From JBHIDJ01 sp046760105 (GTDB lineage Bacteria > Pseudomonadota > Gammaproteobacteria > Acidiferrobacterales > SPGG2), in contig JBHIDJ010000014.1 of the NCBI GenBank assembly GCA_046760105.1, positions 1 to 43,847 of the forward strand: a stretch of DNA of 43,847 nt. Reading direction: 5' to 3'. The position numbers and the translations under genes were made by a program. The notes under the pieces were generated by a model, which saw only the letters and a program-made list of their open reading frames with translations, did no database searches and had not been told where the DNA came from. Shown piece after piece: positions 24,542-32,311 of this stretch; within the stretch, counting starts at the first letter, position 1; each line of letters starts with the position of its first letter.

Positions 24542-25519
24542 ATGGGTAGCGTAGTACTTGTTACTGGCGGGGGCGGATTTTTGGGTTCCTTCCTGTGTGA
24601 AAAGCTTCTACAAATGGACCACGAGGTCCTTTGTCTTGATAACTTTTTCACCGGCGATAAGCACAACATTGACCACCTGCTCAGTAATCCTGCCTTTGAG
24701 TTTATTCGTCACGACGTGACATTTCCGATTTATCTTGAAGTCGATCAAATATACAACTTCGCATGTCCCGCCGCGCCTGTGCATTACCAGTTCGATCCTG
24801 TCCAAACCACGAAGACCAGCGTCCACGGGGCCATCAACATGTTAGGGCTCGCGAAGCGCGTAAAGGCCAAAATTCTTCAAGCCTCGACCTCCGAGGTTTA
24901 CGGCGACCCAGAGACTCATCCACAAAGCGAAGAATATCTAGGGAATGTCAACCCGATAGGACCACGGTCTTGTTACGACGAAGGCAAAAGGTGCGCAGAA
25001 ACCTTGTTTTTTGATTACTACCGCCAGCACAAGCTAAAGATCAAAGTAGCGCGGATTTTCAACACCTATGGCCCGCGCATGCACCCGCACGATGGGCGGG
25101 TGGTAAGCAATTTCATCTTACAGGCCCTAAGAAATGAGGAAATCACTATCTATGGCGCCGGTGAGCAAACACGGTCGTTCTGCTATGTGGACGATTTAAT
25201 CGATGGTGTGGTTCGAATGATGGAGAGCCGAGATGACGTCATCGGTCCAATCAATCTTGGTAACCCGCAAGAAACTTCAATACGTGAACTTGCCCGGTTG
25301 GTCATTGATCTAACAAACTCGAGATCGAAAATCGTTAACCGACCTTTGCCGAAGGATGATCCCGGCCGGCGGTGTCCGGACATTTCCCGCGCGCAGAAGC
25401 TTCTGGACTGGAAGCCGACGGTTTCCCTGCAAGCGGGCCTCGCTAAAACCATTCACTATTTCGAGAGTCTGTTGTCAGATAGGCGACGACTTCGAGACCT
25501 AACCAGTCGCGCGCGGTGA
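24542..25519 (+). CDS. UDP-glucuronate decarboxylase (UDP-xylose synthase)
   Basis: 325 residues of the extended SDR family. It oxidises UDP-glucuronate at C4, decarboxylates and reduces, giving UDP-xylose. VTGGGGFLGSFLCE (8-20) binds NAD, LDNFFTGDK is the ribose site, ASTSEVYGDP and Y145-x3-K149 (YDEGKR) hold the catalytic set. NFACPAAPVHYQ, GPRMHPHDGRVVSNFI and GEQTRSFCYVDDLI are specific to UXS rather than to UDP-glucose epimerase or 4,6-dehydratase. UDP-glucuronate must come from a UDP-glucose dehydrogenase outside the window. The product presumably feeds a xylosyltransferase among the downstream genes. Confidence 0.93.
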   Translation: MGSVVLVTGGGGFLGSFLCEKLLQMDHEVLCLDNFFTGDKHNIDHLLSNPAFEFIRHDVTFPIYLEVDQIYNFACPAAPVHYQFDPVQTTKTSVHGAINMLGLAKRVKAKILQASTSEVYGDPETHPQSEEYLGNVNPIGPRSCYDEGKRCAETLFFDYYRQHKLKIKVARIFNTYGPRMHPHDGRVVSNFILQALRNEEITIYGAGEQTRSFCYVDDLIDGVVRMMESRDDVIGPINLGNPQETSIRELARLVIDLTNSRSKIVNRPLPKDDPGRRCPDISRAQKLLDWKPTVSLQAGLAKTIHYFESLLSDRRRLRDLTSRAR

Positions 25520-25814
25520 TGGGTGCGTGCTAACTCCTCTGAGATTGATTGCGAGATGCATCTGGCGAATGCGAGTCACAAGATTTCTACCAAGATCCTT
25601 GCGAGAGATGGGGCAAGACCAGGACCTTCGCTGATACGCGATGCCGAAACGGCCATGTACTGATAATCCGCGAGGAACTAGTCAACAACGTCAGGCCGCT
25701 CCAAGTTCTGTCGTTGTAGCCCGTCGATGCCGATGGACACAAAACTCGACGGTTCGAACTCTCTAAATATCTACCCCATCTGTTAAACCGCGCTGTCAAA
25801 ACTTGATGTGATCG
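25520..25814. other. Gap before the membrane glycosyltransferase gene
   Basis: About 295 bases. Short open frames on both strands show no convincing relatives. The AT-rich last 60 bases could carry a promoter. I see no gene and no insertion-sequence end. Confidence 0.35.
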
Positions 25815-27341
25815 ATGCGAAAAACGCTGCGTGCCACATTTAGCGACGTCCGTATTCCTGCCGCCGTCATAAGCCTTTTATTGTCAGCATGGGTTGTGCT
25901 TTTGGACGACGTGGTGAATAGCGATGGCATCTTATACCTTAGTACCGCCGAGTTGCTCGCCCGCGGGGAGTGGAAGGCGACTTTCGAAGCTTATAGATGG
26001 CCCTTGTATCCCTTGCTCATTTCTTTCGTTAGCCGGATCACGAGTCTAAGCTTTGAGTCCTCAGCACATGTCTTGAACGCTGGTCTTACCGCACTAATTG
26101 TGGTTAGCTTTCTTACGCTGATCCGCGAGCTTGGGGGCGACAGGAAAACTGTTATCGCCGCCGCCTTTGTCGTTCTACTATACCCAGGCCTCAATGAATA
26201 TCGGTCTTTCGTTATTCGAGATTTTGGTTACCTCGCATTCTATTTATTATCCGTCGTACTATTCGTTAAGAATGTGAAATCTCCTCAGTGGGGATTCAGG
26301 ATTGGCTGGGTTATCGCAATGCTTGTTGCGTCCCTGTTCCGGATTGAAGGGTTCGTTTTTTTGTTCCTGTTACCGTTTCTTCAGCAGTTACGCCGGGCAA
26401 CTACCTTCCCAGCAAAGGTTAGGGTGTTTACAACGTTAGCTATCGTCTCGTTTTTTCTCGTTACGTTGGTGGCTTGGTGGATCTCCGGAGCCACCATAAT
26501 GCCTGGCCCGACTACGGTGGCATCCAGCTTGGCGGCGTTGCTGCAAGGCTTGTGGCAAAACATTACTTCGAACATCTCTACAAAACTTGCTGTAATCGCC
26601 GGACAACTTCCGGATAGGTATTCACGCGAGTTTGCGCATACTGCATTTATCATAGCACTCGCACTGATCTTTCTGGTCGAAACGCTGGTCAGACTAACGC
26701 CGCTCCACGCCGTGCTGACATGCCACGCGCTTTATCGCCGGTTGGTCTTTCCTGTCCAAGGTGCAAGAGCCATTTGGATATGGTTAATAATCCTGAATCT
26801 TGGCATCCTTGCAGTGATCATGTTTGCAAGGCTTTTTTTGACTGGCCGTTTTCCACTGGCTTTGTCCTTGACGGTGATGCTCGCAGTACCGTTCAGCCTG
26901 TCAGCACTTTACGAAGGTTGGCGTGAAAATCGTGCGAGCACGATAAAGAAGAACTGGGTCTTTCCAATCGTATGCGTTTTCTTCCTTGTAACGGCGGCGG
27001 TGGATGAACTCTATTCCCCGACCAGCAAAGCTCACCTCAAGGAGGCCGGGACTTGGATACGGGATCATACCCCGGCACAGTCCACATTTTTTAGCAATAG
27101 TCGGGTTGTAATGTTCTATTCCGGCAAGAGTGCTAAGTACGCCTATAAGAAATATGGATGGAACGAAACGCTCGATTTCATCAAGAGTGACAAATGGCTA
27201 GGGTATGACTACCTGGCCTTTCGAGTGAAGCGTAAACAGCGTGATCAGGAAGCTGTACTTGCTGAGATGCTCGGCAGAGACCCTGTTGCACAGTTTACGA
27301 ACCGCAAGGGTGAAAAGGTCTCAATCTTTCGCGTCCGCTGA
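25815..27341 (+). CDS. Multi-pass membrane glycosyltransferase, GT-C fold
   Basis: 508 residues with about ten hydrophobic segments. The first extracytoplasmic loop has VLLDDVVNSDGILYLSTA, the acidic pair plus YL pattern used by polyprenyl-phosphate-sugar transferases of the PMT/ArnT type, followed by YRWPLYPLLISF and RIEGFVFL. The last about 110 residues form a soluble, probably periplasmic tail (YSPTSKAHLKEAGTWIRDH, FFSNSRVVMFYSG). It probably uses an undecaprenyl-phosphate sugar donor in the periplasm. Donor and acceptor unknown. No Shine-Dalgarno is seen at the ATG. The base composition is more AT-rich than the neighbouring housekeeping genes, which fits the accessory, variable part of a polysaccharide region. 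Confidence 0.75.
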   Translation: MRKTLRATFSDVRIPAAVISLLLSAWVVLLDDVVNSDGILYLSTAELLARGEWKATFEAYRWPLYPLLISFVSRITSLSFESSAHVLNAGLTALIVVSFLTLIRELGGDRKTVIAAAFVVLLYPGLNEYRSFVIRDFGYLAFYLLSVVLFVKNVKSPQWGFRIGWVIAMLVASLFRIEGFVFLFLLPFLQQLRRATTFPAKVRVFTTLAIVSFFLVTLVAWWISGATIMPGPTTVASSLAALLQGLWQNITSNISTKLAVIAGQLPDRYSREFAHTAFIIALALIFLVETLVRLTPLHAVLTCHALYRRLVFPVQGARAIWIWLIILNLGILAVIMFARLFLTGRFPLALSLTVMLAVPFSLSALYEGWRENRASTIKKNWVFPIVCVFFLVTAAVDELYSPTSKAHLKEAGTWIRDHTPAQSTFFSNSRVVMFYSGKSAKYAYKKYGWNETLDFIKSDKWLGYDYLAFRVKRKQRDQEAVLAEMLGRDPVAQFTNRKGEKVSIFRVR

Positions 27342-27599
27342 GCGGCACACACCGGGCGTTTCTATAGTTTCACGAAACCAGGGTTTTGGCTCATTCCGCT
27401 CATATGACTAATCAAGCCTCATGATGGATGTAGGTGGATTGCGCACAGTAGAAAAGTCTCGCAGACAAGTAGAAATATAGTTGGGAGTGAACATTGCCGC
27501 CCGATTGTTGCCTTTTCAGCGATAATCCGATCGTGCAGAATGTATCTAGTGGCCACAACGCGTACAGATTGACAGCAAAACGGAGGCCAAAGAGTTCAG
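27342..27599. other. Gap ahead of the rml scar
   Basis: About 260 bases with no supported gene. Its end holds ACGGAGG about 17 bases before the truncated rmlA start, so the original ribosome binding region of rmlA seems to survive. The preceding sequence does not show any rmlB or rmlD remnant I can recognise. Confidence 0.35.
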
Positions 27600-27788
27600 A
27601 TGAAAGGTATCATTCTTGCCGGAAGATCCGGACGCCGTCGGCCTCAGGGAAAGCTCGTGTGGACGATCTGCAGCGAGGTCTATGATGTGGCGATCGATCT
27701 CAGGCGCGGCTCGCCGACCTTTGGTCAATGGGAAAGGCTTATGCTAGAAGACAAGCACTACCGGCAACGACCACCTATGCCTGTTTAG
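27600..27788 (+). pseudogene. Deletion scar joining the start of rmlA to the middle of rmlC
   Basis: 62 codons whose first residues, MKGIILAGRSGRR, are the N-terminal nucleotide loop of glucose-1-phosphate thymidylyltransferase (RmlA: MKGIILAGGSGTR). They pass directly into RPQGKLVWTICSEVYDVAID and LRRGSPTFGQW, which is the central part of dTDP-4-dehydrorhamnose 3,5-epimerase (RmlC: QGKLV...GEVFDVAVDLRRGSPTFGQW). After about 10 more residues the reading decays and stops. Both enzymes belong to dTDP-L-rhamnose synthesis and rmlA-rmlC are often adjacent, so a single deletion from within rmlA to within rmlC explains this. Key RmlA residues after GSG are already altered, which suggests further decay. 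Not a functional gene. Confidence 0.75.
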
Positions 27789-27812
27789 CTATCATCAACG
27801 ACGATCATCACC

Positions 27813-28802
27813 ATGAACCGTCTCAGCGAACGTGCAGCTCTGGTGACCGATAGCGGCGCCAACTCAGCCAAGTGCCCGCTATGCAAGGCCGACGGCCGCT
27901 TCGCCTATGCAGGCCGCGACCTCCTGTTCGATCGCACCGAGACATATGACTACTATCAGTGCACGGGGTGTGACGCCGTGTTCCAGCACCCGCTGCCCGC
28001 CGCCGATGTGATCGCGGGCTTTTATCCCGACGCCTATAGGGTGTACGAGCGAGAGAGCAAAGAGAAGGAACCCAGCAACCTAAAAAAAGCGGTGCTCAGG
28101 ACCAAGTACGGGTACCATCACCTGTGGGTGCCCACCATCTATCGCCTTCTCGCACCCATGGCGAGTGTGCTCACCTACAAGGACGGTGTCCCCTACAAGC
28201 CCAACGGTCGCGCTCTCGACGTGGGATGTGCCAACGGACGCTTCATGCGCGCGCTAGCAGCACTCGGGTGGAGTTGCGAAGGGGTCGAATTCAACATCAA
28301 TGCAGTGAATACATGTCGCGCCCAGGGTCTTAAGGTGCATCACGGGGACCTCGAATCCGCACACTTTGACGACAGCAGCTTTGATCTGATCACGGTGCGA
28401 CACGTGATCGAACACCTCCCCGATCCCAGCTCGTTCGTGGGAGAGGCAGGCAGAATATTACGGCGCGGAGGCCAACTGCTGATAGCAACACCGAATAGCC
28501 AAGCCCTCGGAAGGCAGTGGTTCCGAGAGTACTGGTTTGCCAATGACGTACCGCGCCACCTGATCTTGTTTTCGCCGTCCAATCTGCACGCACTCGTGGT
28601 GCGGCACGGCCTCAAGCGAGTCACGCTCAGGTTAAGCACTTCGCCCAAGGTGATCCTGAACAGTATTGACTACAAGACAGGTAACCGGAAGGAGCCATCG
28701 CGTAAGAAGAAGTCGTGGCGTCTACTCGCCAAGCTTTATGTGCTGGTGGTCGGGATCGTGGGCAGGGGCGATGAAATCTTCGCAATTTACGAGAAAGCGT
28801 GA
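27813..28802 (+). CDS. SAM-dependent methyltransferase with N-terminal zinc ribbon
   Basis: 329 residues. A four-cysteine zinc ribbon at C21-x2-C24 ... C50-x2-C53 (CPLC, CTGC) precedes a class I methyltransferase domain whose SAM motif is GRALDVGCANGRFMRALAALG (about 130-150), with HGDLES, TVRHVIEHLPDP and a GGQLLIATPN motif. This architecture (zinc ribbon plus Methyltransf_12/13-like) is frequent in sugar and polysaccharide clusters, where such enzymes methylate a sugar or terminate a chain. The GTGA overlap with the next gene shows co-translation with the glycosyltransferase. The C-terminal hydrophobic stretch (KLYVLVVGIVG) may tie it to the membrane. Confidence 0.85.
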   Translation: MNRLSERAALVTDSGANSAKCPLCKADGRFAYAGRDLLFDRTETYDYYQCTGCDAVFQHPLPAADVIAGFYPDAYRVYERESKEKEPSNLKKAVLRTKYGYHHLWVPTIYRLLAPMASVLTYKDGVPYKPNGRALDVGCANGRFMRALAALGWSCEGVEFNINAVNTCRAQGLKVHHGDLESAHFDDSSFDLITVRHVIEHLPDPSSFVGEAGRILRRGGQLLIATPNSQALGRQWFREYWFANDVPRHLILFSPSNLHALVVRHGLKRVTLRLSTSPKVILNSIDYKTGNRKEPSRKKKSWRLLAKLYVLVVGIVGRGDEIFAIYEKA

Positions 28803-29785
28803 CAACCAGAAAGATCATCTTTATATCAAAAGGGGAACACTCAGCATCCACCCGCTACCGTGCCCTCAACTACTTTCCCTACTTGCGGGATGCCGGATGG
28901 GTACCTGAACATTTTGCCGCAGCACAGAATCCCTTTCATCGCCTCGCCTTGTTGCGTACGGCTGCGAGCGCCGATGTGGTGGTTGTACTGCGAAAAACGT
29001 TCTCACTGCCTTACTTGCGAATGCTTCGTGTGGCGGCGAAACGGCTGATATTCGACTTCGATGATGCGATCTTTGTACGCAGCGACGGACGAGCGTCAAG
29101 GATGCGCAACAGTCGCTTTCTCCGCATGTTGCGCGTGTGTGATCAGGTCTGGGCTGGCAACAGCTACCTGGCGGGTGCGGCCAAATATCACAACGACACT
29201 GTCACTATCCTGCCAACATCGATCCAGCCAGAGAGGTACAACATCACAGTTTCCAAACCGACAGACTCGGTAGACCTCGTTTGGATCGGCAGTCGCTCAA
29301 CCAGGAAATATCTCGTTGACGTCCTTCCCGTGCTTGAAAGCCTGGCGCCTAGGGTCCCGGGGCTGCGCCTGAAAATCGTCGCCGATTTCAACGTTGACTC
29401 TACGGCGCTGAACGTTCGTCCCGTTGCCTGGAGCAACGATCGCGAAGCATATGAGTTGGCATCATCTCATATCGGCCTCGCACCGATGCCGGAAGATCCG
29501 TGGACACAGGGCAAGTGCGGCCTAAAAGTGCTGCAGTATATGGCTGCGGGTCTACCGACCGTTGCCTCACCCGCTGGCGTACATCGCGATCTTATCGAAC
29601 ACGAAGTTAGTGGATTCCTCGCCGACTCGGCCAACGAATGGTGTGACAGTTTGCTGCGCCTGATAAATGATCCCGCGCTCAGACAACGTATGGGCGCGGC
29701 CGGCAAGAAACGCTGCGCCGAGCAATTTTCCATAGCGGCCACATTTGCCGAGATGCAATCGGTATTGCAGGCCTTGAGTTCATAG
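28799..29785 (+). CDS. Glycosyltransferase, GT4-like
   Basis: 328 residues, GTG start overlapping the upstream stop (GTGA). GT-B fold: an N-terminal half with STRYRALNYFPYLRDAGW and KRLIFDFDDAIFVRSDG, then VCDQVWAGNSYLAGAAKYHNDTVTILPTSI. The C-terminal nucleotide-sugar domain has LVWIGSRSTRKYL, IGLAPMPEDPWTQGKCGLKVLQYMAAGLPTVASPAGVH and EHEVSGFLADS, the E-x7-E-like site of family GT4. It probably adds one sugar to a lipid-linked or core acceptor. Donor unknown. Translational coupling to the zinc-ribbon methyltransferase indicates a shared product. Confidence 0.85.
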   Translation: MTTRKIIFISKGEHSASTRYRALNYFPYLRDAGWVPEHFAAAQNPFHRLALLRTAASADVVVVLRKTFSLPYLRMLRVAAKRLIFDFDDAIFVRSDGRASRMRNSRFLRMLRVCDQVWAGNSYLAGAAKYHNDTVTILPTSIQPERYNITVSKPTDSVDLVWIGSRSTRKYLVDVLPVLESLAPRVPGLRLKIVADFNVDSTALNVRPVAWSNDREAYELASSHIGLAPMPEDPWTQGKCGLKVLQYMAAGLPTVASPAGVHRDLIEHEVSGFLADSANEWCDSLLRLINDPALRQRMGAAGKKRCAEQFSIAATFAEMQSVLQALSS

Positions 29786-29795
29786 AAGACACCCT

Positions 29796-30548
29796 TCAGG
29801 ACGGGCGCCGCACGCCGATCATATTGATCATGGTCGGGGCCAGCACGTAGCGGTAACCCACAAGCCATCTCAAGATGCCAAGCCTGCCGACGAGCTTGAG
29901 CAAATCGGCGGCCAAACCTCTCAGGTAGTGGCCGGCGCGGCGCTGGTGGCCGCCGCTGAGGTAGATAAGCCCGGTGGAGGCGTTCAGGGAAAGGCATTCT
30001 CCAGGTTGTGAGGTCATGGCGTTGCTGAGGTGGCTGGGGAAATCTAGTTCCGGAAACAGTTTCCTTACGCCCTCGTGAGTAAAGCGCCAGTAGTCCGAGG
30101 GATAGCCATGAAATTTCCATGCAAAGGGAACGGAGACAACAAGCTTCCCACCCGGCGCGAGCAACCGGGTGAGGTTTTCCGCCATTCGAAACGGCTGATC
30201 GCAGTGTTCCATAACGCTAAGGCATAAGATCGTACCAAAACGCAGCCCGTCAAGACTGGTATCGATCTGGTCAAACGGAAGTGTCAGATCGACGACCCGA
30301 TCAACCGACTTCCCTTCACTCATGTCAACGCGCACGTACGTCTCGCCCGGAAACAACGCGCGTAGATCCTGCGTCGATCCGTAATCGCGCGATCCGACCT
30401 CCAGAAAGGGGCCGTGAAGCTCAGAGCGATAGGCTTCGACGAAGCTTAGCTGGCTGATATCGCCCATATAAGTTCCCTGCAGTGCCGCCTCTGCCGCATG
30501 CTTGCCGGGAGTTACCGGAATTGATAACTTGATGGCCCTTTTTAGCAC
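29796..30548 (-). CDS. Class I SAM-dependent methyltransferase
   Basis: About 250 residues (start uncertain). HGPFLEVGSRDYGSTQDLR is SAM motif I, RVDMSEGKSVDRVVDLTL follows, then LCLSVMEHCDQPFRMAENL and APGGKLVVSVPFAWKFHGYPSDYWRFTHEGVRKLF, a pattern typical of methyltransferases in polysaccharide loci (Methyltransf_11-like with HGYPSDYWRFT). The proposed start is a GTG at 30548, so that the gene does not overlap the divergent GT2 gene at 30567. Longer in-frame starts run into it. It faces the forward genes on both sides, so it must have its own promoter within the 18-base gap or in the GT2 gene. Substrate unknown. Confidence 0.78.
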   Translation of the reverse strand: MLKRAIKLSIPVTPGKHAAEAALQGTYMGDISQLSFVEAYRSELHGPFLEVGSRDYGSTQDLRALFPGETYVRVDMSEGKSVDRVVDLTLPFDQIDTSLDGLRFGTILCLSVMEHCDQPFRMAENLTRLLAPGGKLVVSVPFAWKFHGYPSDYWRFTHEGVRKLFPELDFPSHLSNAMTSQPGECLSLNASTGLIYLSGGHQRRAGHYLRGLAADLLKLVGRLGILRWLVGYRYVLAPTMINMIGVRRPS

Positions 30549-30566
30549 TCCTGGCAGACGGCAACA

Positions 30567-31382
30567 ATGAGCACGCGGCAGCCGCGCATAAGTATTTGCA
30601 TTCCCCACTGGCAGGTGCGGGCGCTCATGTCCCTTTGTCTGCGCTCGATCCGCAAGCACTCAAGGAACTATGACCTCGAGGTAATCGTTGTGGACAACGG
30701 CTCCAAGGACGAGAGCCTGGACTACCTGCGCTCCCTAAGGTGGATCCGTCTTATCGAGCGGCCCGAGGAAACCCACACCAACTGGCCGCGCAATGTCTTT
30801 ACGGCATGGGATCGCGGCATCCAGGAGGCTACCGGCGATTACTTCATCACCATGCATTCCGACGTGTTTATAAAGAGCGACGATTGGCTCGACCCGTATC
30901 TCGAAAGAATGGACCATTCGGACAGCGTTGCCGGCGTCGGGGCATGGAAGCTTGAACTCGAGAATCCGGCGTACGCCCTACAAAAGCTTCTCATCAACAA
31001 CGCCGTCTCAGCAGTCAAGAACCTGTTCGGCAAGAAAAAACGCACCACCTGGCGTCGTGGTCACTATCCACGCGACTACTGTGCCATGTACCGACGCGAG
31101 GTGGTTCTCAAGCATAAGCTCTCGTTCGTGCCGACAGACGGGCGGGGTGGCGGTTACACGATCGCCAGACGGCTCTGGGAAGCAGGCTATCAGACACGCA
31201 TGATACCGGTGCGTGTGCTATACCGTAAGATGTCGCACATCGCCCACGGCACCGCAGCAATCGTCGCCGAGAAGCCACTGCATCACAAGCGCGCACAGAC
31301 CAAAGTAGAACGAAAGGTCCGAGCGCTCTTTTCCGAGGAATGGGTTAAGGCGTTGCAGACCGATTCATCGCTAGATCAGTGA
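30567..31382 (+). CDS. Glycosyltransferase family 2
   Basis: 271 residues, GT-A fold. ISICIPHWQVRALMSLCLRS opens the domain, LEVIVVDNGSKDESLDYLRS gives the UDP-binding region, RGIQEATGDYFITMHSDVFIKSDDWLDPYL contains the metal-site motif (HSDVF as DxD variant). MYRREVVLKHKLSFVPTDGRGGGYTIARRLWEAGYQTRMIPVRVLY is the acceptor-side helix seen in O-antigen and rhamnosyl/galactosyl transferases. It is soluble and inverting by family. Donor unknown. Confidence 0.85.
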   Translation: MSTRQPRISICIPHWQVRALMSLCLRSIRKHSRNYDLEVIVVDNGSKDESLDYLRSLRWIRLIERPEETHTNWPRNVFTAWDRGIQEATGDYFITMHSDVFIKSDDWLDPYLERMDHSDSVAGVGAWKLELENPAYALQKLLINNAVSAVKNLFGKKKRTTWRRGHYPRDYCAMYRREVVLKHKLSFVPTDGRGGGYTIARRLWEAGYQTRMIPVRVLYRKMSHIAHGTAAIVAEKPLHHKRAQTKVERKVRALFSEEWVKALQTDSSLDQ

Positions 31383-31488
31383 TACGTCGCCAGCACTGGC
31401 TCGCTATTGCATAAATAGCCTGCGCGCCCCGCAATAACTAGCGTACGTACATCCATAACACAGTCGAAGCTGCACACGCGCTCAGCGC

Positions 31489-32262
31489 ATGAAATATTAC
31501 CTAAGAGATTTCGCAGACCGACATTTCCCGGACATTGGCGACAGGAAACTGCGCAACAAGACCGCCGAACAGCGGCTTGTGCAACTGTTTTTTGGCGAGT
31601 CAAAAGAGGGATATTTCGTCGAGGTTGGAGCGAACGACCCAAAGTGTTCCTCCCAGACCTGGCACCTGGAACAGAAGGGCTGGCAAGGGATACTCGTCGA
31701 ACCCATTCCCGAGCTGTGCGAGGATCTCCGCAAGAATCGGCCGCGCTCGATCGTCGTGCAGGCCGCGTGTGGTGCGCCCGAACAAAAGGGGCCGGCCAAA
31801 TTTTATGTCGCAGAGGGCCTGAGTCGTTCTACGCTCGAACAGAATACCGTTAGCTTAAATGTTTCCTTCAGCCGAACGGAGATTGTCGACCTAAGGACCC
31901 TCAGTGACATCCTAGAAGAGGTCCATCCACCCAACGTCGACTTCATTTCGATCGACGTCGAGGGCCTACAGTTGAATGTCTTGCGTGGGCTCAACATGCA
32001 GAAACACAGGCCCGGGTTATTGCTTGTCGAAGATCACTTACACAACTTGCAAACCCACCGATATCTGACCGCGCGCAACTACCACCTGGTCAAGCGCACC
32101 GCGCGGAACAACTGGTATGTGCCACGGGAAGCGTCGTTTGTGTTAAACACCCCTTTGGAGCGTCTTCTACTGTGGCAAAAAGTTTGGTTGCGCACGCCTT
32201 TCCGCAAGCTGCGGATTGCGTGGAAGGCCTCAAGAAGAAACACTGGACAAACGCGCGGTTGA
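31489..32262 (+). CDS. FkbM-family methyltransferase
   Basis: 257 residues with the FkbM signature: GYFVEVGANDPKCSSQTWHLE (SAM site), GWQGILVEPIPELCEDLRKNRP, VVQAACG and VDFISIDVEGLQLNVLRGLNM with the D-x-E-G motif, followed by PGLLLVEDH. FkbM-type enzymes O-methylate sugars or polyketides, consistent with its position among glycosyltransferases. The nearest upstream gene ends about 105 bases away, without a clear terminator. The GT2 and FkbM genes may share a transcript. Confidence 0.87.
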   Translation: MKYYLRDFADRHFPDIGDRKLRNKTAEQRLVQLFFGESKEGYFVEVGANDPKCSSQTWHLEQKGWQGILVEPIPELCEDLRKNRPRSIVVQAACGAPEQKGPAKFYVAEGLSRSTLEQNTVSLNVSFSRTEIVDLRTLSDILEEVHPPNVDFISIDVEGLQLNVLRGLNMQKHRPGLLLVEDHLHNLQTHRYLTARNYHLVKRTARNNWYVPREASFVLNTPLERLLLWQKVWLRTPFRKLRIAWKASRRNTGQTRG

Positions 32263-32311
32263 CACGCACGAACCTAAGACGGTCGTATGAGCCAGGTTTA
32301 CCTTTTCACAA

